The position numbers and the translations under genes were made by a program. Shown one piece after another: positions 32,900 through 43,560 of a stretch of DNA of 64,000 bases. Each line of letters begins with the position of its first letter. The stretch's first letter is position 1. Below the pieces are notes generated by a model. The model made no database searches and was not told the DNA's origin. It was given only the letters and a program-made list of their open reading frames with translations. Origin of the DNA: Trichopria drosophilae (taxonomy: Eukaryota; Arthropoda; Insecta; Hymenoptera; Diapriidae); the NCBI GenBank assembly GCA_030407085.1, contig CM059584.1, forward strand, positions 66,225,501 through 66,289,500, given 5' to 3'.

Positions 32900-33059
32900 G
32901 AGCTGCATAAAAAGAGACAACGGGAGCGACAGACATTTTGTGAGAGAGAAAAAGAGTGAGGAAGAGCGAAAAGGGGTGAGAAAGCGTGCGAGCGAGATCG
33001 ACAGAAAGCAAAAGATAGTGAAAGAAATCGAAAGACGGAAAAGAGTAAGGAAAGAATAA

Positions 33060-34232
33060 GCAATTTACATGCAATTTATAATAATAAAAAGAAAATTCAA
33101 AACAGTTTTGAACAATTTGAAATTTAACGGCGAGCCATACAAGTTTGGGGAAAAAATGATTTTTATTTCCTTATTTATAGCCAATTATAATAAAAAATTC
33201 ATTTTTATTAGCTATTTGAATAAAAAAGCATGATTTGTTAATGCGTGAAGAAAAAATCAAAAAAATCCCAAGTGTACTTGCATATGTATACCGAAGCCAA
33301 AAAAAAAAACATCAAAATTAAATATAATGGGGCGTTTATATTGTCAAAACTATGATTTATTCAGTAAAACTGCTATAAATTTAGACGATCGAGGAAAATA
33401 CCACTTAAGTCATTTTTAAATAATTAAAGATTGAAATAAAATAAAACAAATATTGCAATAAAAGCAGTAATTTAATATTTTTCTCTATGCTAAAACTTAT
33501 TACAAGATAGTATATTTCTTTACAAAATAACGAAAAAATTCAGTTGCTAATGTTTAATAAGATATGCGACTGAACAGAAAAAATTTAACTTAAGTCGACG
33601 AAAGTGTTTCTTTGAGCGAGTGGCTTGAATAACGTAATATAATTGGGAATTAAATTAAATTTCTTCGTGTTATTAATTAATAAACTTAATCCATTTCTAG
33701 AATATTTTTAAACAATAATTTTGAAATGTACTTTTAGAAGATAAATAAGTAATAAATATTAATATATAAATAAAATATAAAAATTGGATTAGTTTATTAA
33801 CAAATTGAAAAAATACTTCTCATAATTTTGATATTTATTTATTATTAAAAAAAATAATAAAAAAATAAAAAACACCCCAGTTATCGAACTGCTGACCTTC
33901 AGTTCGGTGAACAAACGCTCTACCAACTGAGCCACGAGATCGACACGTTAACTATGAAAAATGTTTATTGCATTTTATCATCGAATAACAGGAGACATTT
34001 TTTATGTCATGATTAGTCAATTAAAATAATTTATTGTTAGAATAATTTTAAATAACAATTTTGAACTAATACGTGTTTAACAGTAACATTGAAATTATAT
34101 ATTTGATATAATGAATAAATATATTTGATACATTATGGGACATGAAAATACTATGATTTTCTTCAATTTTGTTCATTCTCACTACATTTACTTAGACCCC
34201 AACATATACTAAACATATCGCTAACAAAAACT
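33060..34232. other. Very AT-rich spacer
   Basis: Apart from the tRNA-like element at 33873-33945, no feature was recognised. Confidence 0.5.
33873..33945 (-). pseudogene. tRNA-like sequence
   Basis: The minus strand contains tggctcagttggtagagcg, a perfect D arm and A box, then aaggtcagcagttcgataac, a degraded T arm and B box. The anticodon arm (gtttgttcaccgaactg) pairs poorly and the acceptor strands do not match, so no amino acid is assigned. A poly-A/T-rich stretch follows on its 3' side. This may be a tRNA pseudogene or the head of a tRNA-derived SINE. Confidence 0.5.
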
Positions 34233-35015
34233 GTGGAAAGAACTTGCGAAATTATGGAAATGGTTCAACAGGCCCCAGCCCTTGATAATGACAAAAATAC
34301 GGATGATACGCATTCACTCGCTACTCAAACAGTGCATCAAGAAACTCACGCGTATGACGAAAACGATGATAACGAATGTCGTCGATATCGCTACCACCAA
34401 TCATCAACGTCATCCACAATCGTCAGCGAGAGCTTCTCTACCGAAGCATATCAAACTCCTTATGAAAAGCGTGCTCACATGTTACCTACAGTTGGGAATG
34501 GTATTCGCAATACACAATCGTTGCTTTTGTCAACCACATATTCATTGAACAAATCATCGAGCAAGAGACTTTCCGTCGGAATGGCACCTACCGATGTGCG
34601 TTTATTCGTACCCGTTGTATACATGTTCAACAATCAATCATCTATCGGTCTAACAATGCAATCGGATAGTTGGTCAAAGTTCACAAAAGTCATTGATACC
34701 GTTTCTTTATATTTCGACGACTCGTATTTTAAACGAACGTCAACATTATGCGATACGAAAATAAACGTCAAAGATTTTAAAATCATCTTTACGACATCGC
34801 ACGGTGCGAAAGCGGTCGTTTTCGAACAAATTCCAACTACTACCAATGAAAATGATAATAAGGGTGATGATGGTGAGAAGGCAGCAGCGACAGCGGTACC
34901 TGCAACGCACGAAAACAACGAAATGCAGAAGGCGCCGACATCACTAGCTAAAAATATCGACTTCGTGGCTCAGGCGGTTAACGCACTGGACTACGAAGTC
35001 GTAGTGAGTTCGTGA
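34233..35015 (+). CDS. Unidentified Polinton-associated protein, intact frame
   Basis: A 260-codon open frame, the only undamaged one in the provirus. The N-terminal third is acidic and Ser/Thr/His-rich. The middle (about 115-205) looks folded, with RLFVPVVYMFNNQSSIGLTM, DTVSLYFDDSYFKR and VKDFKIIFTTSHGAKAVVFE. An acidic linker (NENDNKGDDGEKAA) leads to the C-terminal FVAQAVNALDYEVVV. I recognise no family. A position at one end of the gene block, convergent with minus-strand remains at 35020-35190, suggests an accessory or minor structural role, which is inference. The upstream ATG at 34233 is the first in frame. Confidence 0.5.
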   Translation: MERTCEIMEMVQQAPALDNDKNTDDTHSLATQTVHQETHAYDENDDNECRRYRYHQSSTSSTIVSESFSTEAYQTPYEKRAHMLPTVGNGIRNTQSLLLSTTYSLNKSSSKRLSVGMAPTDVRLFVPVVYMFNNQSSIGLTMQSDSWSKFTKVIDTVSLYFDDSYFKRTSTLCDTKINVKDFKIIFTTSHGAKAVVFEQIPTTTNENDNKGDDGEKAAATAVPATHENNEMQKAPTSLAKNIDFVAQAVNALDYEVVVSS

Positions 35016-35019
35016 GTTC

Positions 35020-35190
35020 TATCCCCGTCTGGTGAACAATTTTTCGATTTCGTTTCCAAGCAGCAGCTCGCTGTTGATAAGACGAGCCACGTTGTTTGTG
35101 TTTACGTTTCGAAAGTATTGTTTATCTGGCGGAAATCGACTCATGACCGCTGCTGTACTTGGTGTAGGTTTCTGCAGCCCTACATTTCAT
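35020..35190 (-). pseudogene. Minus-strand Polinton coding remnant
   Basis: The minus strand reads STAAVMSRFPPDKQYFRNVN followed by ARLINSELLLGNEIEKLFTR, a well-conserved looking end of a protein that stops just short of the convergent frame at 34233-35015. It has coding-like composition but starts without a visible beginning. I cannot name the protein. It is probably the C-terminus of a lost gene on the opposite strand. Confidence 0.45.
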
Positions 35191-35379
35191 ACACAAATGT
35201 GAAGTATGGCGCCATCTTCATAAGTCGATCTGCAGCTCTTGCAAATTAAAATTAATAAACATAGCAACTCATTAGTAAAAAGGGCGATTCCGCCCGTTAA
35301 AAAATAATTAAGAAAAAAAAACACCTGAAAAACATAGCGATACTGAATCTGCAAACCAATCACCTCCACCACCACCACC

Positions 35380-35800
35380 GCGAAAGAGGGCAAAGAAGGA
35401 AGCATCTGATAACAGAGTATTGAGAAGGAGAACTTTTACACCGTCGATCGTAATGCACAAAACCACATTTAATGGTTTGAACAGACTAGTGATCTGTGTC
35501 TATGAACGAATGATAAAACTAAACGAAATTTTCGAGAATGTACAAAAATGTAGATTTCGAATCGAAGATGAAATTCTGCGGTATTTTCTTTCTCAAAATT
35601 AGAAAAACTTACCGTGCGATCTGCGCATCGAGCGAATTATTCTAAATGAACGTGAAAAAATTTGCAATTATATGAAAACACAAGTATCAAAGTCTTTCTT
35701 CGCAGATGGACTGTTAAACATAACTGTATATGACCTTGTTGTATTATTTTTAGAAATAATCATCGAAAATACAAAAACCACGTGTAACGCGGTACTGTAA
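35380..35800 (+). pseudogene. Decayed basic protein remnant within the provirus
   Basis: Readable pieces are PPRKRAKKEASDN-like sequence (about 35375-35412), RRTFTPSIVMHKTTFNGLNR (35430-35490), IFENVQKCRFRIEDEILRYF (35527-35586) and, after a stop, RIERIILNEREKICNYMKTQ (about 35628-35690). It looks like one protein with several stops. Not identified. Confidence 0.4.
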
Positions 35801-36162
35801 AAATTGATATGAATAATACAATGTATCATCCTGCATGAAATAAATTACCTATTAATATTTCAACCTATTTTAAAAAAAAACTCCCTCACCCGCAACCTTG
35901 AAGCAGAAGATACACTTCTTGGCAAGAACTATTCTCGTGACATGTGTCGCTGTCTTTGATGTTGTTTGATCGTTTTTATCGTTGTCGTTGCTTACGCAAA
36001 TTTTTACCAGCGGCATGGGTGTGCGTACGTGTTTTTGTATAATACATCTCTTCTATGGAATATTCTCCGTAGGTGTACATGTATCTGTATGTATGTAAGT
36101 ATGTACGGATATTTCTTCCAAGAGGTGCAGGAGCGTATTTTATAGATTTTTTAACCTTCCAC

Positions 36163-36248
36163 ACACACACACACACACACGCGCGCGCGCACGCACGCAC
36201 GCGCACACACACACACACACGCACGCACACACACACACACGCACACAC

Positions 36249-36327
<79 letters not shown>
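36163..36327. repeat. (CA)n microsatellite with CG-containing interruptions
   Basis: About 165 bases of CA with GCGC and ACGC variants in its left half. Cys-Val and Thr-His frames across it are artefacts. Confidence 0.95.
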
Positions 36328-36328
<1 letters not shown>

Positions 36329-36572
36329 TATTTACACGATATTCGCGGTTGTCAAGCTCGCGAAAGCCTGAGCTTGTGAGAGCCGACGCTGCCGCCGCCG
36401 CCGCAGTTGTAGGAATGTGTTTGCGCAAAGTATATTTATTAGTGTACAACTAGTTTTACTGTTATTATTATTATTATTAATATTTTTATTTTAACATTCA
36501 GTCGTTTATGGCGGAGTGCAGTGTACGGTTGCTCTGAAACAATAAAAAAAGTGATCAAGTTTAAAACTCTGT

Positions 36573-37010
36573 ATGGACACGAGATGGAAACATCCGCGGA
36601 CGTGTATGGTATGCGGTGCCTCAGGATGTGGTAAAACAGTTTTCGTGACAAAATTTGTACGTTATTTGTCATTATTAGGGGACGTTTCCTTCGATCTGGT
36701 GATTTTTTATTACGCCGAATGGCAAGATGAGTATCGTAATAAAATGGTATTGGGTGGAAAATCGCCTGCAGCGTGGAATCGAATTTCTAGAAGGTCTACC
36801 GAACCCCGGTGATGATTCAAAGGACAACAACAATAAAAAATTAATTATAATCGACGACCTTATGCGCGAATCATCGAATAATACCATCATGGACTTCTTT
36901 ACTAAAGGCAGTCATCATAAAAATATGAGTGTAATTTTCATTACGCGAAATATTTTTCATCAGGGTCGTGGATAGCGGGAGAAGTGTTTACTTCGAAAGC
37001 ATAACAACAT
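36573..37010 (+). pseudogene. Polinton packaging ATPase (FtsK/HerA-type)
   Basis: The first segment has CMVCGASGCGKTVFVTKFVR, a Walker A P-loop (GASGCGKT, about 36618-36641), and VIFYYAEWQDEY. After a frameshift near 36745-36790 the frame continues with FLEGLPNPGDDS, the Walker B KLIIIDDLMRESSN (about 36838-36880), FFTKGSHHKNMSVIFITRN and FHQGRG, where a stop cuts it. The order P-loop, IIIDDLM, TKGSHH, SVIFITxN is the hallmark of the Polinton/adintovirus genome-packaging ATPase that loads DNA into capsids. The C-terminal end is unrecognisable beyond 37010. The catalytic motifs survive but the frame does not. Confidence 0.85.
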
Positions 37011-37059
37011 GTTACGTACTCTCGTCTTTACTACGAAAAAACAATAATAAAGGGCCTAG

Positions 37060-37216
37060 ACAGGTCGGTAGCGGTGGTGGTGGTGGTGGTAACCGTACCT
37101 GGAAACGAAAAAGACGGCTTATTTTACAAAGAGGTGAACATTGGATACCGATGCTTCTGGCACCGGTTATCAGCGCCATTTTCTCGAAATTAATCGGCGG
37201 CAGCAGTAGTGATTAA
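37060..37216 (+). pseudogene. Basic-hydrophobic small Polinton protein (core/pX-like)
   Basis: A glycine-rich stretch is followed by RTWKRKRRLILQRGEHWIPM and LLAPVISAIFSKLIGG, ending at 37214-37216. A short Arg/Lys-rich domain followed by a hydrophobic Ala/Leu/Gly tail is seen in small core or membrane-active proteins of Polinton-like genomes. It sits directly between the ATPase and the next conserved gene. The function is inferred from composition only. Confidence 0.45.
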
Positions 37217-37230
37217 AAAACGTTGGCCTT

Positions 37231-38136
37231 ATGGAGTATGCAAAGAAAATGATACTAGTTTCCGAAAGTGAAGTACACGGGGCGAGGATAAGAGAACGGC
37301 GCAAATACCCGGGACAGCGCTATCGCGTTTGGACGAGGAATTGTCTAATATTCTACAGGGTGGAAATAATAATAAAGCGTTTGGTTGTGATAATATTTCC
37401 ACGTTTAATATTAAAGACGGCGAGGCAGCACAGATTTTTCATGAGCGTGGTAAACTCGCTCGGTACATTCGAACGCTTCAACGACATCTCCATTTTTTCA
37501 CCAAACAATTATATGATGAAAAACGAACAAACTTACAGAATGTAAAGGATATTAGCGATATTGAAGATTGTGCTCATATCAAGAATGAGGAGAATCAGCA
37601 GCAGCAACAACAACATGAGCCGCTAAACGGTGGACAGGAAATTTCCAAAGCTCGAAATGAAGTAACGTCCAAGGAGAAAGATATGATTCCGATTGCTAGC
37701 TCTGAAATTCTAAAAAATATTCTTTTCTAGCTTTAAAATTACCGAACCATATACATCGCTCGAAACGTACATCGGGGGACAATGAAGGTGTTGTAACTAT
37801 CGAGGGTTATGAGGTTATCGGGTCTGACATTGTCGAGCTTGTCAACGATGCAACACGTTCGCGAAAGTCCGCACAACCAGTTGGTCGCGAAGAATTTATT
37901 CGTACTCTTCATACAGAACGTATCCCACCACGTTCTATCGGCAACAAATCTTTGTGGAAGCTTGCCGATACTCCACGATTTGGTAAGAAATCCAGACATA
38001 TTATAAACGCTGCGAGATTCCGAAAAAACTTGTCGAAAAGTGTCGTCGTCAACGACGACAAGGAGGGCAATGACAGAGAGAGAGAAACAGCAAAAACGCA
38101 ACAAGAACAAACACACGATAATTCAGGACAGATGGA
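37231..38136 (+). pseudogene. Conserved Polinton-associated protein starting MEYAKKM
   Basis: The start MEYAKKMILVSESEV is followed by a frameshift into DEELSNILQGG (about 37330), then IRTLQRHLHFF (about 37470-37500) and a Gln-rich linker (QQQQQQHEP). After another shift come VTIEGYEVIGSDIVELVNDA and IRTLHTERIPPRSIGNKSLW (about 37797-37965). This pattern (a short N-terminal motif, an LQRYL-like box, a variable linker, then an IxGSxIxxLVND domain) recurs next to Polinton ATPase and capsid genes in animal genomes. The role is unknown. The C-terminal region runs into a basic stretch near 38050-38120. Confidence 0.55.
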
Positions 38137-38138
38137 AT

Positions 38139-38779
38139 AGCTGGATCTCGAAATGTAACGGAAAACGATCTGGAGCGTATATATTACTATCCTTCACACC
38201 CCGTAGGGTACTCGGGCGCCCGAAATATTATTCGTCTCAAAAAGACGATTTTCATTCGTCTCACGTTCCCGAGGAAAACATTCGCGAATGGTTAAACCAG
38301 AAAGATGCCTACACTCTACAGAGACCTATCAAAAGACGTTTTCAGCGTTTAACATATTCCGTTACAAATATTGACGACCTCTGGGAAGCCGATCATGGCG
38401 AGAGATTTCACTCGCAACGACGAAACAAATCATATAAATATGAAAAAGGTAATCAGGTTGAATCAGTAGTGCTAAAAACGCATTCAAGAAAGGCTACGAG
38501 CGAGGTTGGATTGAAGTGATTTTTCGTATAAAGTCTGTTTTAAAACGTAAAAAATCAAAATCTTTTCGTTTTCGAGCTAGAAGACTTGAACGGCGAATTC
38601 TTTTTTATCCGCAAGAACTAGGGTCAGTCTTGAAAGTCCGAACAGAACAAGAATTTAAAATTGACCGTGTGATTCGTTCTAAAGGCCAAGATGTGAAAAA
38701 ACAATACTTTGTTAGTTACGTCGGTTATCCCGAAGAATTCAATTCGTGGATCCCCGCCGCGAGTTTAAATAGTCTTTAA
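38139..38779 (+). pseudogene. Polinton integrase remnant with C-terminal chromodomain
   Basis: The N-terminal part (38140-38400) has the residues leading into the core, QRPIKRRFQRLTYSVTNIDD followed by LWEAD, where the first catalytic Asp of a retroviral-type integrase lies. The rest of the catalytic core, including the second Asp and Glu, is deleted. The 38516-38779 frame supplies the C-terminal end: FYPQELGSVLKVRTEQEFKI, then QYFVSYVGYPEEFNSWIPA, a chromodomain that reads chromatin marks and is typical of Polinton integrases. A stop at 38517 separates the parts. The core deletion makes it inactive. Confidence 0.8.
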
Positions 38780-38837
38780 AATGCACCATTCGCAAATGGA
38801 TTAGTTTTTTGTAGTTTTACCCAGCGACAGTAGCATG

Positions 38838-39430
38838 AAATATTTTCCCGATAATGCAACGACAAGATTACCGACAGTTCTTCCCAAAGAAATTGAATAA
38901 CGGGAAACTGGTTAGTTGGATTATCAGAAATTCACGTGCCTTACAGTGTTGTACATATAAGACACAATAATAATTGATTTCAATTTAGAAGCATAGAGAA
39001 TGACTTCGATGGAGTACAAGTTATCGATACAACCCGTGTTAATTTCCCCGAAGGTTATTACAATAGTGTATCTGATTTTGTAGACGGTATCAACGATCGT
39101 CTCAAAGTTTTTTACGAAGGATTTTCAGACGGAGTACATTTACAATTCAATTATGCAAACACACGCGGTGGCATCGTTTCTTCGTTTTGTGGAAAAAGAT
39201 TGTAAAAATCACATTACTTTATCTTTCACAGCTCTGTAAATAGGATTTTCCGGCTTCCCGATATAGCAAGTATGACTCCTGAAAAGGGGGAAGATACTGA
39301 TCAGAAAAATCGAATAAATCGGTACTACCCTGCTAGTTTGTCCCGTGCAATTCCCGATCAGTTATTTGTCTACACCGATATTTGTGAACCGAACATTGTC
39401 TTTTTAACGTCATCTTTTTTCTTACTTTTA
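38838..39430 (+). pseudogene. Polinton structural-type protein starting MKYFP, truncated
   Basis: SMKYFPDNATTRLPTVLPKE opens the frame (38832-38895). A shifted frame gives WLVGLSEIHVPYSVVH (about 38907-38955) and later blocks include RINRYYPASLSRAIPDQLFV and YTDICEPNIV (39310-39402). This is a conserved protein found beside capsid genes in Polinton/adintovirus-like elements and thought to be structural. The reading stops at about 39403-39430, where unrelated repeat sequence begins, so the C-terminus is lost. Several stops and shifts break the remainder. Confidence 0.6.
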
Positions 39431-39729
39431 AGGTGCCTTTAAGTCACATGTGCGGCACGCTTTCATAGTTACCTTTCAAACAGCAACTAAAAGGCAGCCA
39501 TTTTCAGATGCGCTTAAATACGCATGAAAAGTTATAATACTAGTTACCTTTATGTAGTTATCCGTCAGATATGTCTGACAGATAGCTTTCGGATAACTTA
39601 AAATTGTAACTTTCGGTTACAATAAAAATTTATCTCAACGTTATCATTTTTTGATACATTTATGGGCCGTTAGATAGCGAACTATAAAACTTTCTTGCAA
39701 GTACAAGGGATTCTAAGTATATGGTATAT

Positions 39730-41616
39730 GGGTGATTCTCCTGAAAAGTACACGTTTTTGCAATTTTTTAACAAACAAATTTTTTATGGAAATAATTTTT
39801 CTTTTTGTGTGAAATATGTTGTGGGTACGTTCTGAAGTGAGAATCGAATGTTGCGCCAAATTCATGATTGTTATTATTAATGCTATAGCCATTCTTAAAT
39901 CTTAATTATTGATTATGCATTAAATGAAGAATACATATTATTATATTGTATGATATATATTAGTCAATATACATATAAAAATCACAAATTATGTTAGTCG
40001 GCGATTATAAATTGTTAAATATGTTAAATTAAAGACGGCGGATCCATTATGATGGACTGAATTCTAAAATTAAAGTGTTTAAAATTTATAATTAATAATT
40101 ATTTATGTAGAATAGTACAAAAAACAATATTTACAAATACTACTTAATATAGTATTAAATTCTTACAATACAATATTATTATTTTCTGGTTTTCCTTTTC
40201 GGTTCTTTCCTATAAGTTTGCGAGTTTTTCTGACCTGATGAAAGTATTCTATTGCAATTGTTCGCGTTAAATTTTTCATTACTAACTGCCAACCGCGGAA
40301 AGAAAACAATTATTTTTCGTATTACTGCGCGTAAAATGCGGGTTATACTCCCGCTTTTGGATGCATATTTTGGATGCATAAAATGCGAATTAACAACCCT
40401 TAATGAGTAAAATATTCGACAATTGCTGTACGAATTATGTAGAGTGTTTCTGTTATATAACCCATTACGTCAACACATTAAACTTACTGTTGAATTCATA
40501 TTGCGACTATTTCTAACTAAAAAAATACATGAAATAAAGATTAACTTTAAAAAAGATGATAAACATTTAAATAGAAGTATTTCTTGATATACGTGTGAAC
40601 ACTGTTTTCAATTTGCGAAGTAAAAACAGTGTGCTAAGTAAACACTTAGCGCACGATACTTTACAGTGCGTGAATGCAGTACTTTGCGCACGGAAAACAG
40701 TGCGCACGGTGTTAAAAACATGTGTATTATGAGATCAATGTAAGGTTTACAATTATTTTATTTGTTTTTACCAATTTTGGTCGCCATATTAAATCCGCCA
40801 TTTTGAAATTTAAAAATCTAACATCACAATTGGATTAATCGACCTTAAAATCCCCCTGTAATAAGTTACAAGCGAATGTGATCAACTTTTACAATTTTTG
40901 GTCGCCATATTGGAACGACCATTTTGAAATTTAAAAATCTGACATTACATTTGGATTCAGTGACCCCAAAAACCTCCGAGTAATAAGTTTCAAGCGAATA
41001 TGATCGACTTTTGCAGTTTAAATAAATATTTTATAAAAAGGCTTCGGAGATTACAAATCAACATATTATTGAATGTTATTAAATAACGGAATGATTTAAA
41101 CAAATATCCTTATAATATCTTTTTAGGATCAATGAATACTTAAGTTTTATGGCAGTAGCATTTATTTATAGCACGTTGATTCACTTTTATTCCAAAAAGT
41201 GAGAGGCTTCGGAGATCACCCGGTATTTTTACTCGCAAAAAAACACAAACATTAAGCAGTGATATAAGATATAAAAATAACATTTATACATAATTTACCA
41301 CATTATAAAGAGCATAGTTGAAAGTAATTTTTAAAGCATTGCAAAAAATTATTTATATTTTTATGTTAGTTTACTGGAAAGAAATACATTAAATAGCCAT
41401 TTTTTAAATTTGACAACAAGTTTTCAACGATCGTTTTAAATTAAAAAACAAATTTTAAATTTAGTCTATATGCATAAAAAGTTAGTCAATATATTCTTGT
41501 TTAAGAAGTAATTCATAGGAAATCGCAACAACATAATATTTATGATAGTATTTCATTTCGAAACAGTCAAATAACATTGGCTACAAATTTCAGTGTACTT
41601 TTTAGGAGAATCACTC
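39730..41616 (-). mobile_element. Deletion derivative of the ATAT-target TIR transposon family
   Basis: Termini are GGGTGATTCTCCTGAAAAGT at 39730 and the inverted counterpart ending at 41616 (tttaggagaatcactc), flanked by ATAT on both sides (39726-39729 and 41617-41620). Its left part matches the complement of 62880-63369 and its right part the complement of about 60254-61330. It is therefore the same family as the longer element at 60254-63369, in opposite orientation, lacking nearly all of the transposase gene. A residual C-terminus of that gene (KGKPENNNIVL) remains at about 40170-40240. Confidence 0.85.
40780..40995 (-). repeat. Two copies of the ~122-bp module in the 39730-41616 element
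   Basis: Inverted units with tcgccatatt, ccattttgaaatttaaaaat and (a/g)gtgacccc. These are the same module as at 60905-61215, where it reads in the opposite direction. Confidence 0.75.
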
Positions 41617-41986
41617 ATATATGAAATCCGTTTATCTAACATATAGATATATGTTAATATCCCAATAGAAATATATAGGTAACAGACTTGCGTCTTTCAA
41701 ATAACTCAAAGTAGATGATCGGAATGCTCGATCTAGGTTAACACCCCAATAAACGTATATGTACAGGTACCTGAAGTGTATACATTTGTGATATATATAT
41801 TTTTTTATATATTTTTCATAAATCTGAAAATAGTCACCTTTTAGACAACTTTCAGTTACCTATGTACAACAACTAATAGTTACCTTTTACATTAGCCAAC
41901 TATTTATTAACATTATAGGTGCCTTTTAAGTCATCCTCAATAGTTACCGACCATCTATTCCACGTTACCTGAATGGCACATTTCAG

Positions 41987-42258
41987 TTACCTGCATGTTT
42001 ACTGGGATGATGAACAGGCTGGTGATGGTGTTGGTGGTGGAAACTTGTTCGGTAGAGGTCGACAAATTCGAAACGTTTATGTCGGGTCTTTGGATCCGCG
42101 CGGTCATGGAATTGGAAGTTTTCTGGGAGGATTTTTTAGACGCATATTACCGTTATTAGGTAAAGGCGCGGCTGCAGTTGGTAAAGAGGCCTTTCGTGCT
42201 GGAATAAATGTAATTGAAGATATCGGCGAGAAGAAAGTTTCATTCAAGGAATCGTTAA
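41987..42258 (+). pseudogene. Polinton minor structural-type protein, 5' part
   Basis: The frame carries GDGVGGGNLFGRGRQIRNVY, RGHGIGSFLGGFFRRILPLL and GKGAAAVGKEAFRAGINVIE, a glycine-rich start followed by amphipathic hydrophobic segments. This resembles the conserved small capsid-associated or membrane-active protein of Polinton-like genomes. It is cut exactly at a TTAA in KESL by the piggyBac element at 42259-43818, and its continuation is at 43819-44150. Confidence 0.65.
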
Positions 42259-42296
42259 CCCTTTGAAGCATACATTTTTCTATACACGGAAAACAT

Positions 42297-42640
42297 CTGA
42301 AACTGGATACTCGGGGGTTTTCGGGGTCGCTGATCACGAATCCGTCCTCAGATTTTCAAAATTCAAGATGGCAGATCCAATATGGCAAACAAAATTCATA
42401 AAAAGTATCTTGCTCAAGCTGAAACTGGGTACTCAGGGATTTTCGAGGTCACTGATCAGGAATCCGTCCTCAGATTTTCAAAATTCCAGATGGCGGATCC
42501 AATATGGCGGACAAAATTCATAAAAAGTATCTTGGTCAATGTGAAAACTGGGTACTCGGGGGTTTTCGGGGTCGCTGTTCACGAATTCGGTCTCAGATTT
42601 TCAAGATTCAAGATGGTAGATCCAATATGGCGAAATGTGG
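42297..42640 (+). repeat. Left ~122-bp module array of the piggyBac element
   Basis: Three tandem units, with ggggtcgctg-type anchors at 42323, 42445 and 42568. Each contains a gatcac/gatcag word, tcagattttcaaaattc and agatggcggatccaatatgg. Confidence 0.9.
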
Positions 42641-42735
42641 AAAAAGTTCACGAATGTGGACATACATTCTGTAAATACCGCTCTCAGCCGAACCCGGAGA
42701 CACGAACGAGGACGTGACGGCTACTGTCTCCATTT

Positions 42736-42815
42736 TTTTTTTTATTTTTTTTTTATTTTTTGTTTTTATTTGTTTTTTTTAAATTTTTTTTTGTTTTTTT
42801 TTTTGTTTTTTGATA
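42736..42815. repeat. T-rich low-complexity tract
   Basis: Runs of T with isolated A and G between the left repeat array and the piggyBac coding remnant. Confidence 0.9.
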
Positions 42816-42822
42816 CTCTGTT

Positions 42823-43203
42823 GATAGTCTCTACGATTCAGACAATGCTGAAGATCAAGTTGAAATAATCAATTCAATAGAACTAAATGAACAGCGTTTC
42901 GATATTTCAGATGATGATTCTTCTAAAGATGAAATTGATGCCGAAAATTCAGAAAATGAAGTATGGTCTAAGTTATGTGAACCAAGAGCAGATACTTCAT
43001 TCACTAAAGATTTCGGTCCAAATTCGGGCAATATAATATCACCGTCGGAAGTATTTTTTACGCTTTTTCATGATCATCTGCTGGACATGATAGTGGAACA
43101 AACTAACCTTTATTTTCGCGGTGGCGTCATGTTACTAATAAGCGAAACCGTTACCCGCAAAAATCGAATACAAAATTTTGTAAACATTTTTATTTATTTA
43201 TAA
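42823..43203 (+). pseudogene. piggyBac transposase, N-terminal fragment
   Basis: A 126-codon open segment without its own early ATG contains the acidic start typical of piggyBac transposases (DSLYDSDNAED, ISDDDSSKDEIDAENSENE) followed by the conserved entry into the core: PSEVFFTLFHDHLLDMIVEQ and TNLYF (about 43045-43110). It ends at a stop at 43201-43203 before any catalytic Asp of the DDD triad, so no catalysis is possible. The plus-strand direction matches the left end as 5'. Confidence 0.8.
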
Positions 43204-43260
43204 GATAAAGACAAATTTGTGGACTGAACATTTTACAATTCGATTCTTGCAATCCGCATT

Positions 43261-43560
43261 TTGAATTTTGAAAATGTGAAGATAGATTCATGATTCAAAA
43301 ATCCCCTAAGAATGTAGTTTCAGCTTGATCAAGTCCCTTTTTATGAATTTGAATCCCTATATTAGATCTACTAACTTGAATGTTGCAAATCTGATGTAAA
43401 GTTCGTGATCAGCGACCACGAAAACCCCCGAGTGCCGAATTTCAGATTGATCAAGTAATTTTTTCTGAATTTGGTCCGCCATATTGGAACCGCCATCTTG
43501 AATTTTGAAAATCGGAGGCCGGATTCGTAATCTGCGACCTTGAAAACCCCTGTATAGTAT
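43261..43560 (-). repeat. Right ~122-bp module array of the piggyBac element
   Basis: Inverted, more diverged units with tccgccatattggaaccgcc, gatcagcgaccacgaaaacc and ttgatcaagt words, facing the left array. Confidence 0.8.

Larger units (their letters stand above)
39431..41985. mobile_element. Insertion in the provirus with repeated GTTACCTTT words, itself hosting a TIR transposon
   Basis: Outside the TIR element at 39730-41616, the two flanks (39431-39725 and 41621-41985) share direct copies of aggtgccttt(t)aagtca (39431 and about 41916) and many agttacctttt-type words. They read as one older insertion or degenerate repeat between the two structural genes. No termini, target duplication or coding sequence were found, so its class is unknown. 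Confidence 0.4.

Noticed and set aside
32630..33063. Long Ser/Leu and Arg/Glu reading frames
   Set aside because: They are translations of the (GA)n microsatellite and its GA-rich flank.
33873..33945. Functional tRNA gene
   Set aside because: The acceptor strands do not pair and the anticodon stem and T loop are degraded. Only the D arm is intact.
35976..36453. 157- and 126-codon frames rich in Cys-Val or Thr-His
   Set aside because: They run through the (CA)n microsatellite and are products of it.
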